Origin: WHUA01 sp964585785
GTDB taxonomy: Bacteria; Pseudomonadota; Alphaproteobacteria; UBA8366
NCBI GenBank assembly: GCA_964585785.1
Contig: CAZPFL010000246.1
Span: 1-6,101, forward strand
Reading direction: 5' to 3'
Length of the DNA stretch: 6,101 bases
Shown here: positions 1 to 5,349 of the stretch, piece by piece
How positions within the stretch are numbered: the stretch's first letter is position 1
Layout: each line of letters begins with the position of its first letter
Program-made: the position numbers and the translations under genes
The notes under the pieces: model-generated
The model's input: the letters and a program-made list of their open reading frames with translations, nothing else
Databases searched by the model: none
What the model was told of the DNA's origin: nothing

Positions 1-386
1 GCGACGGCGTTGCGGGTCTCGCTGCCGAGAATGTCGTCCAGCCGGGACTGGGCGCTGCGCTCGTCGTGCAGCCGAAGGAAATACTGCAGCGGGTCAGTGA
101 TCCGCCAGCGAGCATACATATCGACCGCGATGTAAAGCTTGTCCTTGGTCGGCATGTCCGACGGACGGCCGTCCCATTCGAGAACCCGCTTGTCGATCGG
201 GTTGACCTCCTGGATGAACGGCAGCTTGAACTTCAGACCGGCGGTCGTGATCGGCTTACCGATCGGCTCGCCGAACTGGGTGATGATCGCCTGCTCGACC
301 TCGCTCACCGTGTAAACTGAGCTCGCCGCCAAATAGCCCGCAAGGGCCACGACCACGAGGATCACGATCTGGATGCGCTTGCTCAT
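1..386 (-). CDS. hflC: HflC, FtsH protease modulator subunit (partial, N-terminal 128 residues)
   Basis: HflC pairs with HflK in an SPFH/prohibitin-family inner-membrane complex that encloses the FtsH AAA+ protease and modulates its proteolysis (known for E. coli). The visible residues begin MSKRIQIVILVVV. One hydrophobic segment at about residues 5-25 is followed by the start of the SPFH/PHB domain, including the family-typical stretches TVSEVEQAIITQFGEP and LKFKLPFIQEV, and later RWRITDPLQYF. The ATG (386-384) overlaps the hflK stop in an ATGA arrangement. No strong Shine-Dalgarno lies within the end of hflK, so translation is probably coupled. The reading frame runs off the left window edge, and roughly 200 residues are missing compared with the ~330-residue E. 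coli protein. Identification is strong because of the sequence and the hflK partner. Confidence 0.95.
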   Translation of the reverse strand, partial: MSKRIQIVILVVVALAGYLAASSVYTVSEVEQAIITQFGEPIGKPITTAGLKFKLPFIQEVNPIDKRVLEWDGRPSDMPTKDKLYIAVDMYARWRITDPLQYFLRLHDERSAQSRLDDILGSETRNAV

Positions 387-1459
387 GGCTTGGCTGCTTT
401 CTGATCTGTCCGCTGGGAGTCGAGGTTCAGCAGCGGCAGGATGCTGCGCGTCTCCGCGTCGACGATGACCTTGGAGCGCAGGCTCGGCAGGATCTCCTGC
501 AAGGTCTCGAGATAGATCCGCCGGCGCGTGACCTCGGGCGCCTTGCTGTATTCCGCGAACAGGGCATCGAACCGGGCGGCGTCGCCTTCCGCCTCGTTGA
601 TCCGCTTGAGGCGGTAGCCGTCCGCCTCGCGGATGCGCTGATCCTTCTCGCCCTCGGCCAGCGGGATGACCTTGTTATATTCGCGCCGGGCTTCGTTGAT
701 CAGTTTTTCCTTCTCCTGCTGCGCCTGGTTGACTTCGTTGAATGACTCCTGCACAGGCTCGGGCGGGTTGATGTTCTTGAGCTGCACTTGGTCGATGCTG
801 AGCCCCATGGCGTATTTGGTCGACAGCGCCTGCATCTTGTTCAGGGCTTCCGACTCGATCTCCTGCCGGCCGATCGTGATCACCTCGTCCACGGTGCGGT
901 CGCCCACAACCGCGCGCATGACGGATTCGGAAACGTCGCGCAGCGTCTTCTGCGGCTCGCGCACGTCGAACAGAAACTTGGTCGGGTCCGTGATGCGGTA
1001 TTGCACGACCCATTCGACCAGGGCGGCGTTGAGATCGCCCGTCACCATCTGCGTTTCCCGCCGGCCGTCGAGCGAGCCCTGATAGGGATCGGTCGCGCCC
1101 GGCGTCGTGAACCCGAACTCCTGCTTGAGCTGCCGCTTGACGGGAACGATCGTCGCCTTGTCGACGCCGAGCGGCAGCTTGAAATGCAGCCCCGGCGGAA
1201 CGGTCGTGAGATACTTGCCGAAGCGCTGCACGACGGCGACGGAATCGCTCGGCACGGTGTAATAGCTCGTCCAGACGCCGAGGCCGATCAGCACCAGCAC
1301 GGCAAGGGGGATGATACCCCACGGTCCGCCGCCCGGCAGGACCTGCTTGAGCCGATCCTGCCCCTGCCGGATCAAGTCTTCCATGTTGGGAGGGGGCTTC
1401 GGTCCACTGCCCCAGGGGCCACCCCGGCCACCGCCGCCACCGCCGCTTTGCCATGTCAT
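383..1459 (-). CDS. hflK: HflK, FtsH protease modulator subunit
   Basis: HflK is the larger partner of HflC in the membrane complex that regulates FtsH. The product is 358 residues (E. coli HflK is ~420). Its order is a short Gly/Pro-rich N-terminus (SGGGGGGRGGPWGSGPKPPP, residues 5-24), a single membrane segment at about 49-67, then the SPFH/PHB domain (about 67-260) with SDSVAVVQRFGKY and PPGLHFKLPLG. A charged, likely coiled-coil region follows (about 240-300, with QAQQEKEKLINEARREYNKV), then a C-terminal tail. The frame stays open up to 1546, but I chose the ATG at 1459. It is preceded by a strong AAGGGGAGGA site seven bases away, and the Gly-rich start after it is the normal HflK N-terminus. 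It overlaps hflC by four bases, so the two form an operon. The upstream gap holds several dyads that may regulate it. Confidence 0.96.
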   Translation of the reverse strand: MTWQSGGGGGGRGGPWGSGPKPPPNMEDLIRQGQDRLKQVLPGGGPWGIIPLAVLVLIGLGVWTSYYTVPSDSVAVVQRFGKYLTTVPPGLHFKLPLGVDKATIVPVKRQLKQEFGFTTPGATDPYQGSLDGRRETQMVTGDLNAALVEWVVQYRITDPTKFLFDVREPQKTLRDVSESVMRAVVGDRTVDEVITIGRQEIESEALNKMQALSTKYAMGLSIDQVQLKNINPPEPVQESFNEVNQAQQEKEKLINEARREYNKVIPLAEGEKDQRIREADGYRLKRINEAEGDAARFDALFAEYSKAPEVTRRRIYLETLQEILPSLRSKVIVDAETRSILPLLNLDSQRTDQKAAKP

Positions 1460-1466
1460 TCGAAAA

Positions 1467-1476
1467 TCCTCCCCTT
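1467..1476 (-). promoter_or_regulatory. Ribosome binding site of hflK
   Basis: On the minus strand the sequence AAGGGGAGGA ends seven bases before the ATG at 1459. This strong Shine-Dalgarno match decides the hflK start in favour of 1459 over the in-frame ATG at 1546, which would put this site inside the coding region. Confidence 0.85.
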
Positions 1477-1479
1477 GCG

Positions 1480-1495
1480 CGTGATCGAGATCACG
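1480..1495. promoter_or_regulatory. CRP/FNR-like palindrome CGTGATCGAGATCACG
   Basis: The site has perfect 7-bp arms (CGTGATC and GATCACG) separated by GA. It contains GTGA-N6-TCAC, the core spacing of CRP sites, and agrees at 13 of 16 positions with the E. coli CRP consensus TGTGATCTAGATCACA. It can equally be read as GTGAT-N4-ATCAC, close to the FNR box TTGAT-N4-ATCAA. It sits 21-36 bases upstream of the hflK ATG, just outside the ribosome binding site. From there a bound regulator would probably repress, or the RNA could form a short hairpin. Binding is inferred, not shown. Confidence 0.4.
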
Positions 1496-1530
1496 TCTGG
1501 ACTCTTTGTATCGCGCCGACTTGCGAAACG

Positions 1531-1562
1531 CACGCGACGCAAGCACTCGCTCGCGTCGCGTG
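1531..1562. repeat. Perfect 10-bp inverted repeat (stem-loop)
   Basis: CACGCGACGC (1531-1540) and GCGTCGCGTG (1553-1562) are exact reverse complements around a 12-base loop. On the minus strand it lies 64 bases past the entericidin-like stop and 72 bases before the hflK ATG. No T-run follows on either strand, so it is not a standard intrinsic terminator. It may be a transcript structure (processing or attenuation) or a protein-binding dyad. Confidence 0.6.
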
Positions 1563-1575
1563 GAAACTGCTCATC

Positions 1576-1595
1576 CTGGATAATTTATCATCCAG
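1576..1595. repeat. AT-rich nested dyad, operator-like
   Basis: The plus strand reads CTGGATAATTTATCATCCAG. The outer arms CTGGAT/ATCCAG pair, and inside lies GATAA-T-TTATC (1579-1589), a perfect 11-base dyad with one central base. The stretch stands out as AT-rich in a GC-rich region. It may be an operator or part of the hflK promoter. I cannot name a regulator for it. Confidence 0.45.
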
Positions 1596-1625
1596 CCGCT
1601 TTCAGCACATTCAGACAAAATGCGC

Positions 1626-1784
1626 TTACTTCTTGACGCTCCCGCCGGCGCTCTCGATGGCCCCGCCGGCCTTCTCCATATTTTCGCCCGTGTCCTTCTT
1701 CACGCCGTGCCATGTATCGCTACAGGCGCCAAGGGCCGATACGAAGGACAGAACGAATAGCGAAAGGATGATGCGGCGGATCAT
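1626..1784 (-). CDS. Entericidin-like small lipoprotein
   Basis: This is a 52-residue product: an N-terminal MIRR, a hydrophobic signal segment (IILSLFVLSFVSAL), then the lipobox LGAC with the lipidation cysteine at residue 21. The short mature part of about 32 residues is rich in Gly, Lys, Glu and Ala (GVKKDTGENMEKAGGAIESA). That pattern, signal plus lipobox plus repeated K/AG-type helix, matches the entericidin A/B family of small membrane lipoproteins, known in enterics as a stress-linked antidote/bacteriolysis pair. Many alphaproteobacteria carry a single copy whose role is unclear. The ATG at 1784 has only a weak upstream GAAAGA (1793-1798). No second entericidin lies beside it, so a toxin/antidote pair is not supported. 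It lies upstream of hflKC on the same strand, and its own promoter is probably in 1785-2000. Confidence 0.82.
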   Translation of the reverse strand: MIRRIILSLFVLSFVSALGACSDTWHGVKKDTGENMEKAGGAIESAGGSVKK

Positions 1785-2100
1785 ATTGAATATCTTTCAT
1801 GAATGTGAGGCAGCCGATGCAAAGGAAGGTGATTATTGGGGGGCACGCGGCATGCCTGCATCGGCGGCAATGATAGGCCGCTGCGATGGTAGATGGCCCT
1901 TTAGGGGAATTTTACAAGATAAATCAGGAAATTATTTGTCAGTTCTGAGTCGAACCATCAGTAAAGATATGCGTTAATGGCTGACATTGATCCGCGTACC
2001 GGCAGTACCGTTGACCGTTACCGCCCGAATGTCCACGCGAAACAGATCGACAACCCACCGAGGCAAATCCAACCGCGATCATAGAGCAGCGGAGAGCGAG
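1785..2100. promoter_or_regulatory. Divergent intergenic region between the lipoprotein and transglutaminase-like genes
   Basis: This stretch of 316 bases has no gene I can support; the frame open from 1987 is just an upstream extension of the transglutaminase-like frame. The part at about 1905-1980 is clearly AT-rich for this genome and is the likely promoter area. On the minus strand TAAAAT (about 1910-1915) is a possible -10, without a well-spaced -35. A 9-bp inverted repeat, GCCGATGCA (1813-1821) and TGCATCGGC (1857-1865), flanks the presumed lipoprotein leader. A second imperfect stem (CATCGGCGGC and GCCGCTGCGATG) sits at about 1859-1888. For the plus-strand gene I see no convincing promoter hexamers. 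Confidence 0.4.
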
Positions 2101-2916
2101 ATGAAATTTCGGGTCGGCTACGAACTACAATACGAGTTCCCGCAACCGACACCGATCATCGCGACCCTGAATATTCATTTCACACGCGTTTCCGATCTGG
2201 CGACACCGGATCACGTCGTCGTCGATCCCTCGGTCCCCATCTCCGGCTACCGCGATGGATTTGGCAACTGGTGCAGCAGGCTTGTCGCCCCGTCCGGCCG
2301 CATGCGCATTTCGACCGACGCCGTCGTAAGAGATTCCGGCCGTCCTGATCCGGTCGCGGCAGATGCCCGACAGATCCCTGTCGAAGAGCTTCCCGAAGAG
2401 ACGCTCGTCTTTCTGTTGGCCAGCCGCTTCTGTGAAAGTGACCGAATGCTGGACTTGGCGTGGTCGCTGTTCGGAGCGGCCGCGCCGGGCTGGCCGCGCG
2501 TCCAGGCGATCTGCGACTTCGTCCATCAGCACATCGTCTTCGGGTATGAGCACGCGCGGGTGACCAGGACGGCATCGGAAGCATATCAGGAGCGCCGGGG
2601 CGTATGTCGCGACTACACGCACCTGGCCGTGGCGTTCTGCCGGGCCTTGAACATCCCCTCGCGCTATTGCACGGGATATCTTGGCGATGTCGGAACGCCG
2701 CCGCCTTATGCGCCGGGCGATTTCGCGGCGTGGTTCGAGGCCTATCTCGGCGGTGCCTGGCACACTTTCGATCCGCGCAACAATGTTCCGCGGGTCGGCC
2801 GAATCCTTATGGCGCGCGGACGCGATGCGGCGGATGTCGCCATGATCACCACCTTCGGCCCCAACACGCTCCAATCCTTTCGCGTCTGGACGGACGAAAT
2901 TGCCGAGCCGGCTTGA
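2101..2916 (+). CDS. Transglutaminase-like superfamily protein (COG1305 type)
   Basis: This 271-residue soluble protein has no signal peptide. Residues 1-80 match the beta-rich N-terminal region of bacterial transglutaminase-like proteins (MKFRVGYELQYEFPQPTPII). The papain-like core follows, with the nucleophile Cys169 in RRGVCRDYTHLAVAFCRALN and the Asp motif FDPRNN (Asp224). The position that is the catalytic His in the usual HAW motif is Ala209 here (DFAAWFEAYLGG); His221 in AWHTFDP is nearby. As I recall, related rhizobial proteins also carry Ala or Ser there, so this may be a subfamily trait. Family members are putative proteases or amidases, and the substrate is unknown. The ATG at 2101 was chosen because GGAG (2091-2094) precedes it by six bases; the frame is open from 1987 but that extension is Arg/Ser/Thr-rich and unlike the family. 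It converges on the VOC gene with a 13-base gap. Confidence 0.88.
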   Translation: MKFRVGYELQYEFPQPTPIIATLNIHFTRVSDLATPDHVVVDPSVPISGYRDGFGNWCSRLVAPSGRMRISTDAVVRDSGRPDPVAADARQIPVEELPEETLVFLLASRFCESDRMLDLAWSLFGAAAPGWPRVQAICDFVHQHIVFGYEHARVTRTASEAYQERRGVCRDYTHLAVAFCRALNIPSRYCTGYLGDVGTPPPYAPGDFAAWFEAYLGGAWHTFDPRNNVPRVGRILMARGRDAADVAMITTFGPNTLQSFRVWTDEIAEPA

Positions 2917-2929
2917 GTACAAAGAGCCC

Positions 2930-3349
2930 TCAGCACTGCATCAGCTCGATGCTCACCCCGTCCGGCGCGGCGACGTAGCAAAGCAGGCTGCCGCCGACGC
3001 CCTGCTTCAGCGGGACCGGGAAGGTCACGCCCTTCCGCTTCAGCGCCTCGCAGAAGGCCGCGAGATCGCCCTGGTAGAGGAAGCCGAAATGATCGGTGCC
3101 CCATTCGTTATGGCTGGAGAAGTCGTCGTATTCCTCGATCGGACGCGGCACCGCCGGGTCCTCGCCGGGCCGACGGCCGCGGATGAGGATATTCGCGCCG
3201 CCGAGCTCGACGAAGATCTGCAGCGCGCCCCGCGCCGTCGTCTCCGCGGCGATCTTCGCGCCGAACATCTCCTCGTACCATTTGGCCGCGGCCTTCGGGT
3301 CCTGGCTGATGATGTGAACGTGGTCGAACTTGAACGCCGGGTTGCTCAT
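2930..3349 (-). CDS. VOC-family protein (glyoxalase/dioxygenase-like fold)
   Basis: The product is 139 residues, a normal length for a single VOC domain built from two beta-alpha-beta-beta-beta modules. The first module starts FKFDHVHIISQDPKAAAKWYEEMFG and the second GTDHFGFLYQGDLAAFCEALKRKG. Likely metal ligands by position are His10, Glu48, His87 and Glu135 (in GVSIELMQ), the set seen in metal-dependent VOC enzymes. Members include glyoxalase I, extradiol dioxygenases, epimerases and bleomycin-binding proteins, so the reaction cannot be fixed. The ATG at 3349 has AAGGAAGG (3356-3363) six bases upstream. It lies downstream of the TauD-type gene on the same strand, 92 bases after its stop, and may be co-transcribed with it, which would suggest a linked substrate. 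Confidence 0.9.
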   Translation of the reverse strand: MSNPAFKFDHVHIISQDPKAAAKWYEEMFGAKIAAETTARGALQIFVELGGANILIRGRRPGEDPAVPRPIEEYDDFSSHNEWGTDHFGFLYQGDLAAFCEALKRKGVTFPVPLKQGVGGSLLCYVAAPDGVSIELMQC

Positions 3350-3401
3350 CCGGTGCCTTCCTTTTCTTCGAACCGCTGCGTCACGCCCGGCCGCCGCTCA
3401 T

Positions 3402-3425
3402 GCCGGCGCCGAGAACGGCGCCGGC
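3402..3425. repeat. Perfect 9-bp GC hairpin between the dioxygenase and VOC genes
   Basis: GCCGGCGCC (3402-3410) and GGCGCCGGC (3417-3425) are exact reverse complements around the six-base loop GAGAAC. In the minus-strand transcript it begins 16 bases after the TauD-type stop and lies about 52 bases before the VOC start. No U-tract follows, so it is more likely a partial terminator, an mRNA-stabilising 3' structure or a processing site setting the ratio of the two products. Confidence 0.65.
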
Positions 3426-3441
3426 CGAACGCGGTCCCGCC

Positions 3442-4311
3442 TCAATACGGCCGGTCGCCGCGCACCAGGATGCGGTAGAGCCGGCGGTGCTGGCTGTGGT
3501 CGTAGTCGAAGCCAGCCTTGTGCATCGCCGCGCGGTTGTCGATGATCAGCATGTCGCCCAGCTTGTATTCGTGCACATAGGCGAATTCCGGCTTGATCGC
3601 GACCTTCAGCAGCTCGTCGAGGAAGTCCTGCGTCTCCTCCGGCTCCATGCCGATGATCCGCTCGGTCTTGCTCTTGTGGAACCAGATCGCCTTGGTCCCG
3701 GTATCGGGATGGGTGCGCACGAGGGGCTGGACGGTCGGCGGGACCTTCGCCTCCTGCTGCGCCTTGAGCACGTCGGGATTGGAGATCTTGAAGCGGGCGC
3801 TGCTGATCAGCGTGTTCTCCGTCTTCATCGGCGTGATCTTCTTCTTCCAGTCCTCGGGCAGCGCCTCGTAGGCGTCGCGCATGTTGGCGACCGAGGTGCC
3901 GCCGCCGTGGTCCGGCAGCGCGACGGGATAGAGCATGGTGAACTTGGGCGGGCGCTCCTGGTTGGTGTGGTCGGTGTGCCAGGTCGCGTTCTTGCCGACC
4001 TTCGCCGGGCCGCCCTTGCTGTCCTTAAAGCGGTTGTCCAGCACGCTCACCAGCGGCAGGCCGTCCACCAGATACATGCGGTTCTGGTCTTCCATCAGCT
4101 CGCCGAACAGCTCGGCCGCCTTCTGGTATTCCGCCGGCGTCAGGTGCTGGTCGCGGATGACCAGGCAGACATTCTCGACGACGGCGTCATAGAGGCGCTT
4201 CCGGGTCTCCGCGTCGATCGGCTGACGCAGGTCGATGCCGGTCACCTCGGCGCCGATATGGTCCTTGATCTTGGTGATCTTCATGGTCCGTTCTTGGGCG
4301 AGCACGCTCAT
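3442..4311 (-). CDS. TauD/TfdA-family Fe(II)/2-oxoglutarate-dependent dioxygenase
   Basis: Enzymes of this family use Fe(II), O2 and 2-oxoglutarate to hydroxylate a substrate, often releasing a side group (sulfite from taurine in TauD, glyoxylate from 2,4-D in TfdA). The product is 289 residues, near the family norm. The N-terminus MKITKIKDHIGAEVTGIDLRQP is typical. The facial triad is visible as His112 and Asp114 in WHTDHT and His264 in DNRAAMHKA. The 2-oxoglutarate-binding arginines are likely Arg276 and Arg280 in HRRLYRILVRGDRPY. The frame opens at 4404, but the ATG at 4311 is chosen because AGGGGG (4318-4323) precedes it by six bases. An alternative internal ATG at 4284 begins MKITKIK and has weaker support. 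The gene is divergent from the SDR gene and upstream of the VOC gene. The substrate cannot be deduced from the sequence. Confidence 0.93.
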   Translation of the reverse strand: MSVLAQERTMKITKIKDHIGAEVTGIDLRQPIDAETRKRLYDAVVENVCLVIRDQHLTPAEYQKAAELFGELMEDQNRMYLVDGLPLVSVLDNRFKDSKGGPAKVGKNATWHTDHTNQERPPKFTMLYPVALPDHGGGTSVANMRDAYEALPEDWKKKITPMKTENTLISSARFKISNPDVLKAQQEAKVPPTVQPLVRTHPDTGTKAIWFHKSKTERIIGMEPEETQDFLDELLKVAIKPEFAYVHEYKLGDMLIIDNRAAMHKAGFDYDHSQHRRLYRILVRGDRPY

Positions 4312-4499
4312 GCATTTCCCCCTTACGATGATGAACCGCAGGAATTTCGGTTGGCTTGGCTGGATCCGATGGGGGATTTTACGCCTTCCCGCGATCCGTG
4401 TCACATCGGGCCGGGAACGGGCCGGAGGCCGCCGCTTCCCTCATCCGGCGGCCGGGCGCTACCCTTTCCCATCAGACAATCACAGCCTGGGAGGGGATC
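4312..4499. promoter_or_regulatory. Divergent promoter region of the dioxygenase and SDR genes
   Basis: These 188 bases separate two divergent starts and should hold both promoters and any shared regulator site. Visible elements are AACCG-N9-CGGTT (4334-4352), a dyad close to the dioxygenase start, a tandem TTGGC TTGGC at about 4351-4360, and an 8-bp inverted repeat GGCCGCCG (4427-4434) / CGGCGGCC (4446-4453) with an 11-base loop in the presumed SDR leader. No good sigma-70 hexamer pair was found on either strand. The ribosome binding sites at its two ends are AGGGGG (4318-4323, minus) and GGGAGGGG (4489-4496, plus). Confidence 0.45.
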
Positions 4500-5270
4500 A
4501 TGAGCGGACTACTCGAAGGCCATCTCGCCGCGGTCACCGGCGGCGCATCGGGGATCGGCCGCGCCATCGCCAAGGGCTTCGCCGCCGAGGGCGCCGAGGT
4601 GGTGATCCTGGATGCAAATGCCGAAGCCGCCGCGGCGGTCTGCGGCGATATCCGGGAAGCCGGCCACAAGGCGCAGAGCATGGCGCTCGACGTGCGCGAC
4701 CGGGCGATGTGCGCCCGCATCGCGTGGCAGGTCACGGAGGCAATCGGGCCGGTCTCGATCCTCGTCAACAGCGCCGGGATAAACCGCCGCAACCCGATCA
4801 CCGGCGACCGGGAGACCGTCGCCCAGGATTGGGACGACATCATGGGCGTCAACCTCGACGGCATGTTCAACGTCACCCAGGCCTTTCTCGAGCCGCTGCG
4901 GGCCCGCAAGGGCCGGGTGATCAATATCGGCTCGATCCAGTCCTTCATGCATGTGCGCTGGCCGAATTCGCCCGCCTACACGACGTCGAAGCACGGCGTG
5001 CTCGGCCTGACCCGCGCGCTCGCCGCCGAGCTCGGCAAGGACGGCGTGCGGGTGAACGCCATCGGGCCCGGCCTGATCGAGACGCCGCTCAACGCCGAGG
5101 CGCGCGCCAAGTATCCGAATGTGGTGCAGGCGTTCCTCGAGCACACGCCGCTCGGCCGCACGGGCCAACCGGAGGACATCGTCGGCCCGGCGCTGTTCCT
5201 CGCCTCCGACCTCTCCGCCTACGTCACCGGCGGCATCGTGATGGCGGACGGCGGCTACCGCGCGATTTGA
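4500..5270 (+). CDS. Short-chain dehydrogenase/reductase (classical SDR)
   Basis: This is an NAD(P)(H)-dependent oxidoreductase of 256 residues, standard for classical SDRs. It has the cofactor motif TGGASGIG (13-20), Asp38 at the end of beta-2 (VVILDAN), which favours NAD(H) over NADP(H), and DV at 64-65 for adenine contact. It also has NSAG (90-93, usually NNAG), Asn118 in MGVNLDG, and the catalytic Ser145, Tyr160 and Lys164 (YTTSK). The C-terminal PG motif (190-191) and the closing VTGGIVMADGGY complete the fold. It is closest in style to 3-oxoacyl-ACP reductase or sugar/polyol dehydrogenase-type SDRs, but the substrate is not assignable. The ATG at 4500 is preceded by GGGAGGGG (4489-4496); the frame is open from 4356, but that extension lacks SDR character. 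It is transcribed away from the dioxygenase gene and converges on the MDR gene. Confidence 0.94.
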   Translation: MSGLLEGHLAAVTGGASGIGRAIAKGFAAEGAEVVILDANAEAAAAVCGDIREAGHKAQSMALDVRDRAMCARIAWQVTEAIGPVSILVNSAGINRRNPITGDRETVAQDWDDIMGVNLDGMFNVTQAFLEPLRARKGRVINIGSIQSFMHVRWPNSPAYTTSKHGVLGLTRALAAELGKDGVRVNAIGPGLIETPLNAEARAKYPNVVQAFLEHTPLGRTGQPEDIVGPALFLASDLSAYVTGGIVMADGGYRAI

Positions 5271-5307
5271 GGGGCAGCATGTAAGTCGTTGCGACCAAGC
5301 TACTTTC

Positions 5308-5328
5308 CCTCCCCCGCAAGGGGGGAGG
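5308..5328. terminator. C/G-rich stem-loop between convergent SDR and MDR genes, possible bidirectional terminator
   Basis: CCTCCCCC (5308-5315) pairs exactly with GGGGGAGG (5321-5328) around the loop GCAAG. It lies 37 bases past the SDR stop and 21 bases past the MDR stop, where a shared terminator is expected. The following bases are ACTTGATATT on the plus strand and GAAAGTAG on the minus strand, so the U-tract is poor in both directions. C-run/GCAA/G-run palindromes of this type are also, from general knowledge, scattered as short intergenic repeats in some alphaproteobacterial genomes, so it could be a repeat copy instead. Confidence 0.55.
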
Positions 5329-5349
5329 ACTTGATATTGCGCTAACGAT

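Larger units (their letters stand above)
1460..1625 (-). promoter_or_regulatory. hflK upstream region with three dyad elements
   Basis: This non-coding stretch lies between the entericidin-like gene and hflK. It holds, in minus-strand order, an AT-rich dyad (1576-1595), a 10-bp-arm stem-loop (1531-1562) and a CRP/FNR-like palindrome (1480-1495), all ahead of the hflK ribosome binding site. The hflKC promoter probably lies here, most likely near the AT-rich 1576-1625 part, unless hflKC is co-transcribed with the lipoprotein gene. I could not pick a convincing -35/-10 pair; the best candidate, CTGAAA, 17 bases, TATCCA on the minus strand, is weak. Confidence 0.5.

Noticed and set aside
1460..1546. 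A 29-residue N-terminal extension of HflK from the ATG at 1546
   Set aside because: The extension is Arg-rich and unlike HflK, and it would contain both the strong ribosome binding site and the palindrome. The ATG at 1459 has proper spacing to that site.
788..1636. Plus-strand open frame opposite hflK (about 282 codons)
   Set aside because: It is a shadow of hflK with no domain, and the hflK frame is clearly the coding one.
1626..1784. An entericidin toxin/antidote pair
   Set aside because: Only one lipoprotein gene is present; no second small lipoprotein is found in the neighbouring gaps on either strand.
1987..2100. A 38-residue N-terminal extension of the transglutaminase-like protein
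   Set aside because: It is Arg/Thr/Ser-rich and not family-like, while GGAG six bases before the ATG at 2101 gives a normal start.
3402..3425. Rho-independent terminator for the dioxygenase gene
   Set aside because: The stem is strong but there is no run of U after it on the minus strand, so I list it only as a hairpin.
3400..4503. A long plus-strand open frame opposite the TauD-type dioxygenase gene (about 367 codons)
   Set aside because: It is the antisense of a well-supported enzyme gene, its translation is Val/Leu/Arg/Asp-rich without a recognisable domain, and such frames are common in GC-rich DNA.
4235..5284. A long plus-strand frame overlapping the SDR gene in another frame (about 349 codons)
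   Set aside because: Most of the translation is a low-complexity Arg/Gly-rich string typical of a frame-shifted reading of GC-rich coding DNA. The SDR frame carries every family motif without interruption.
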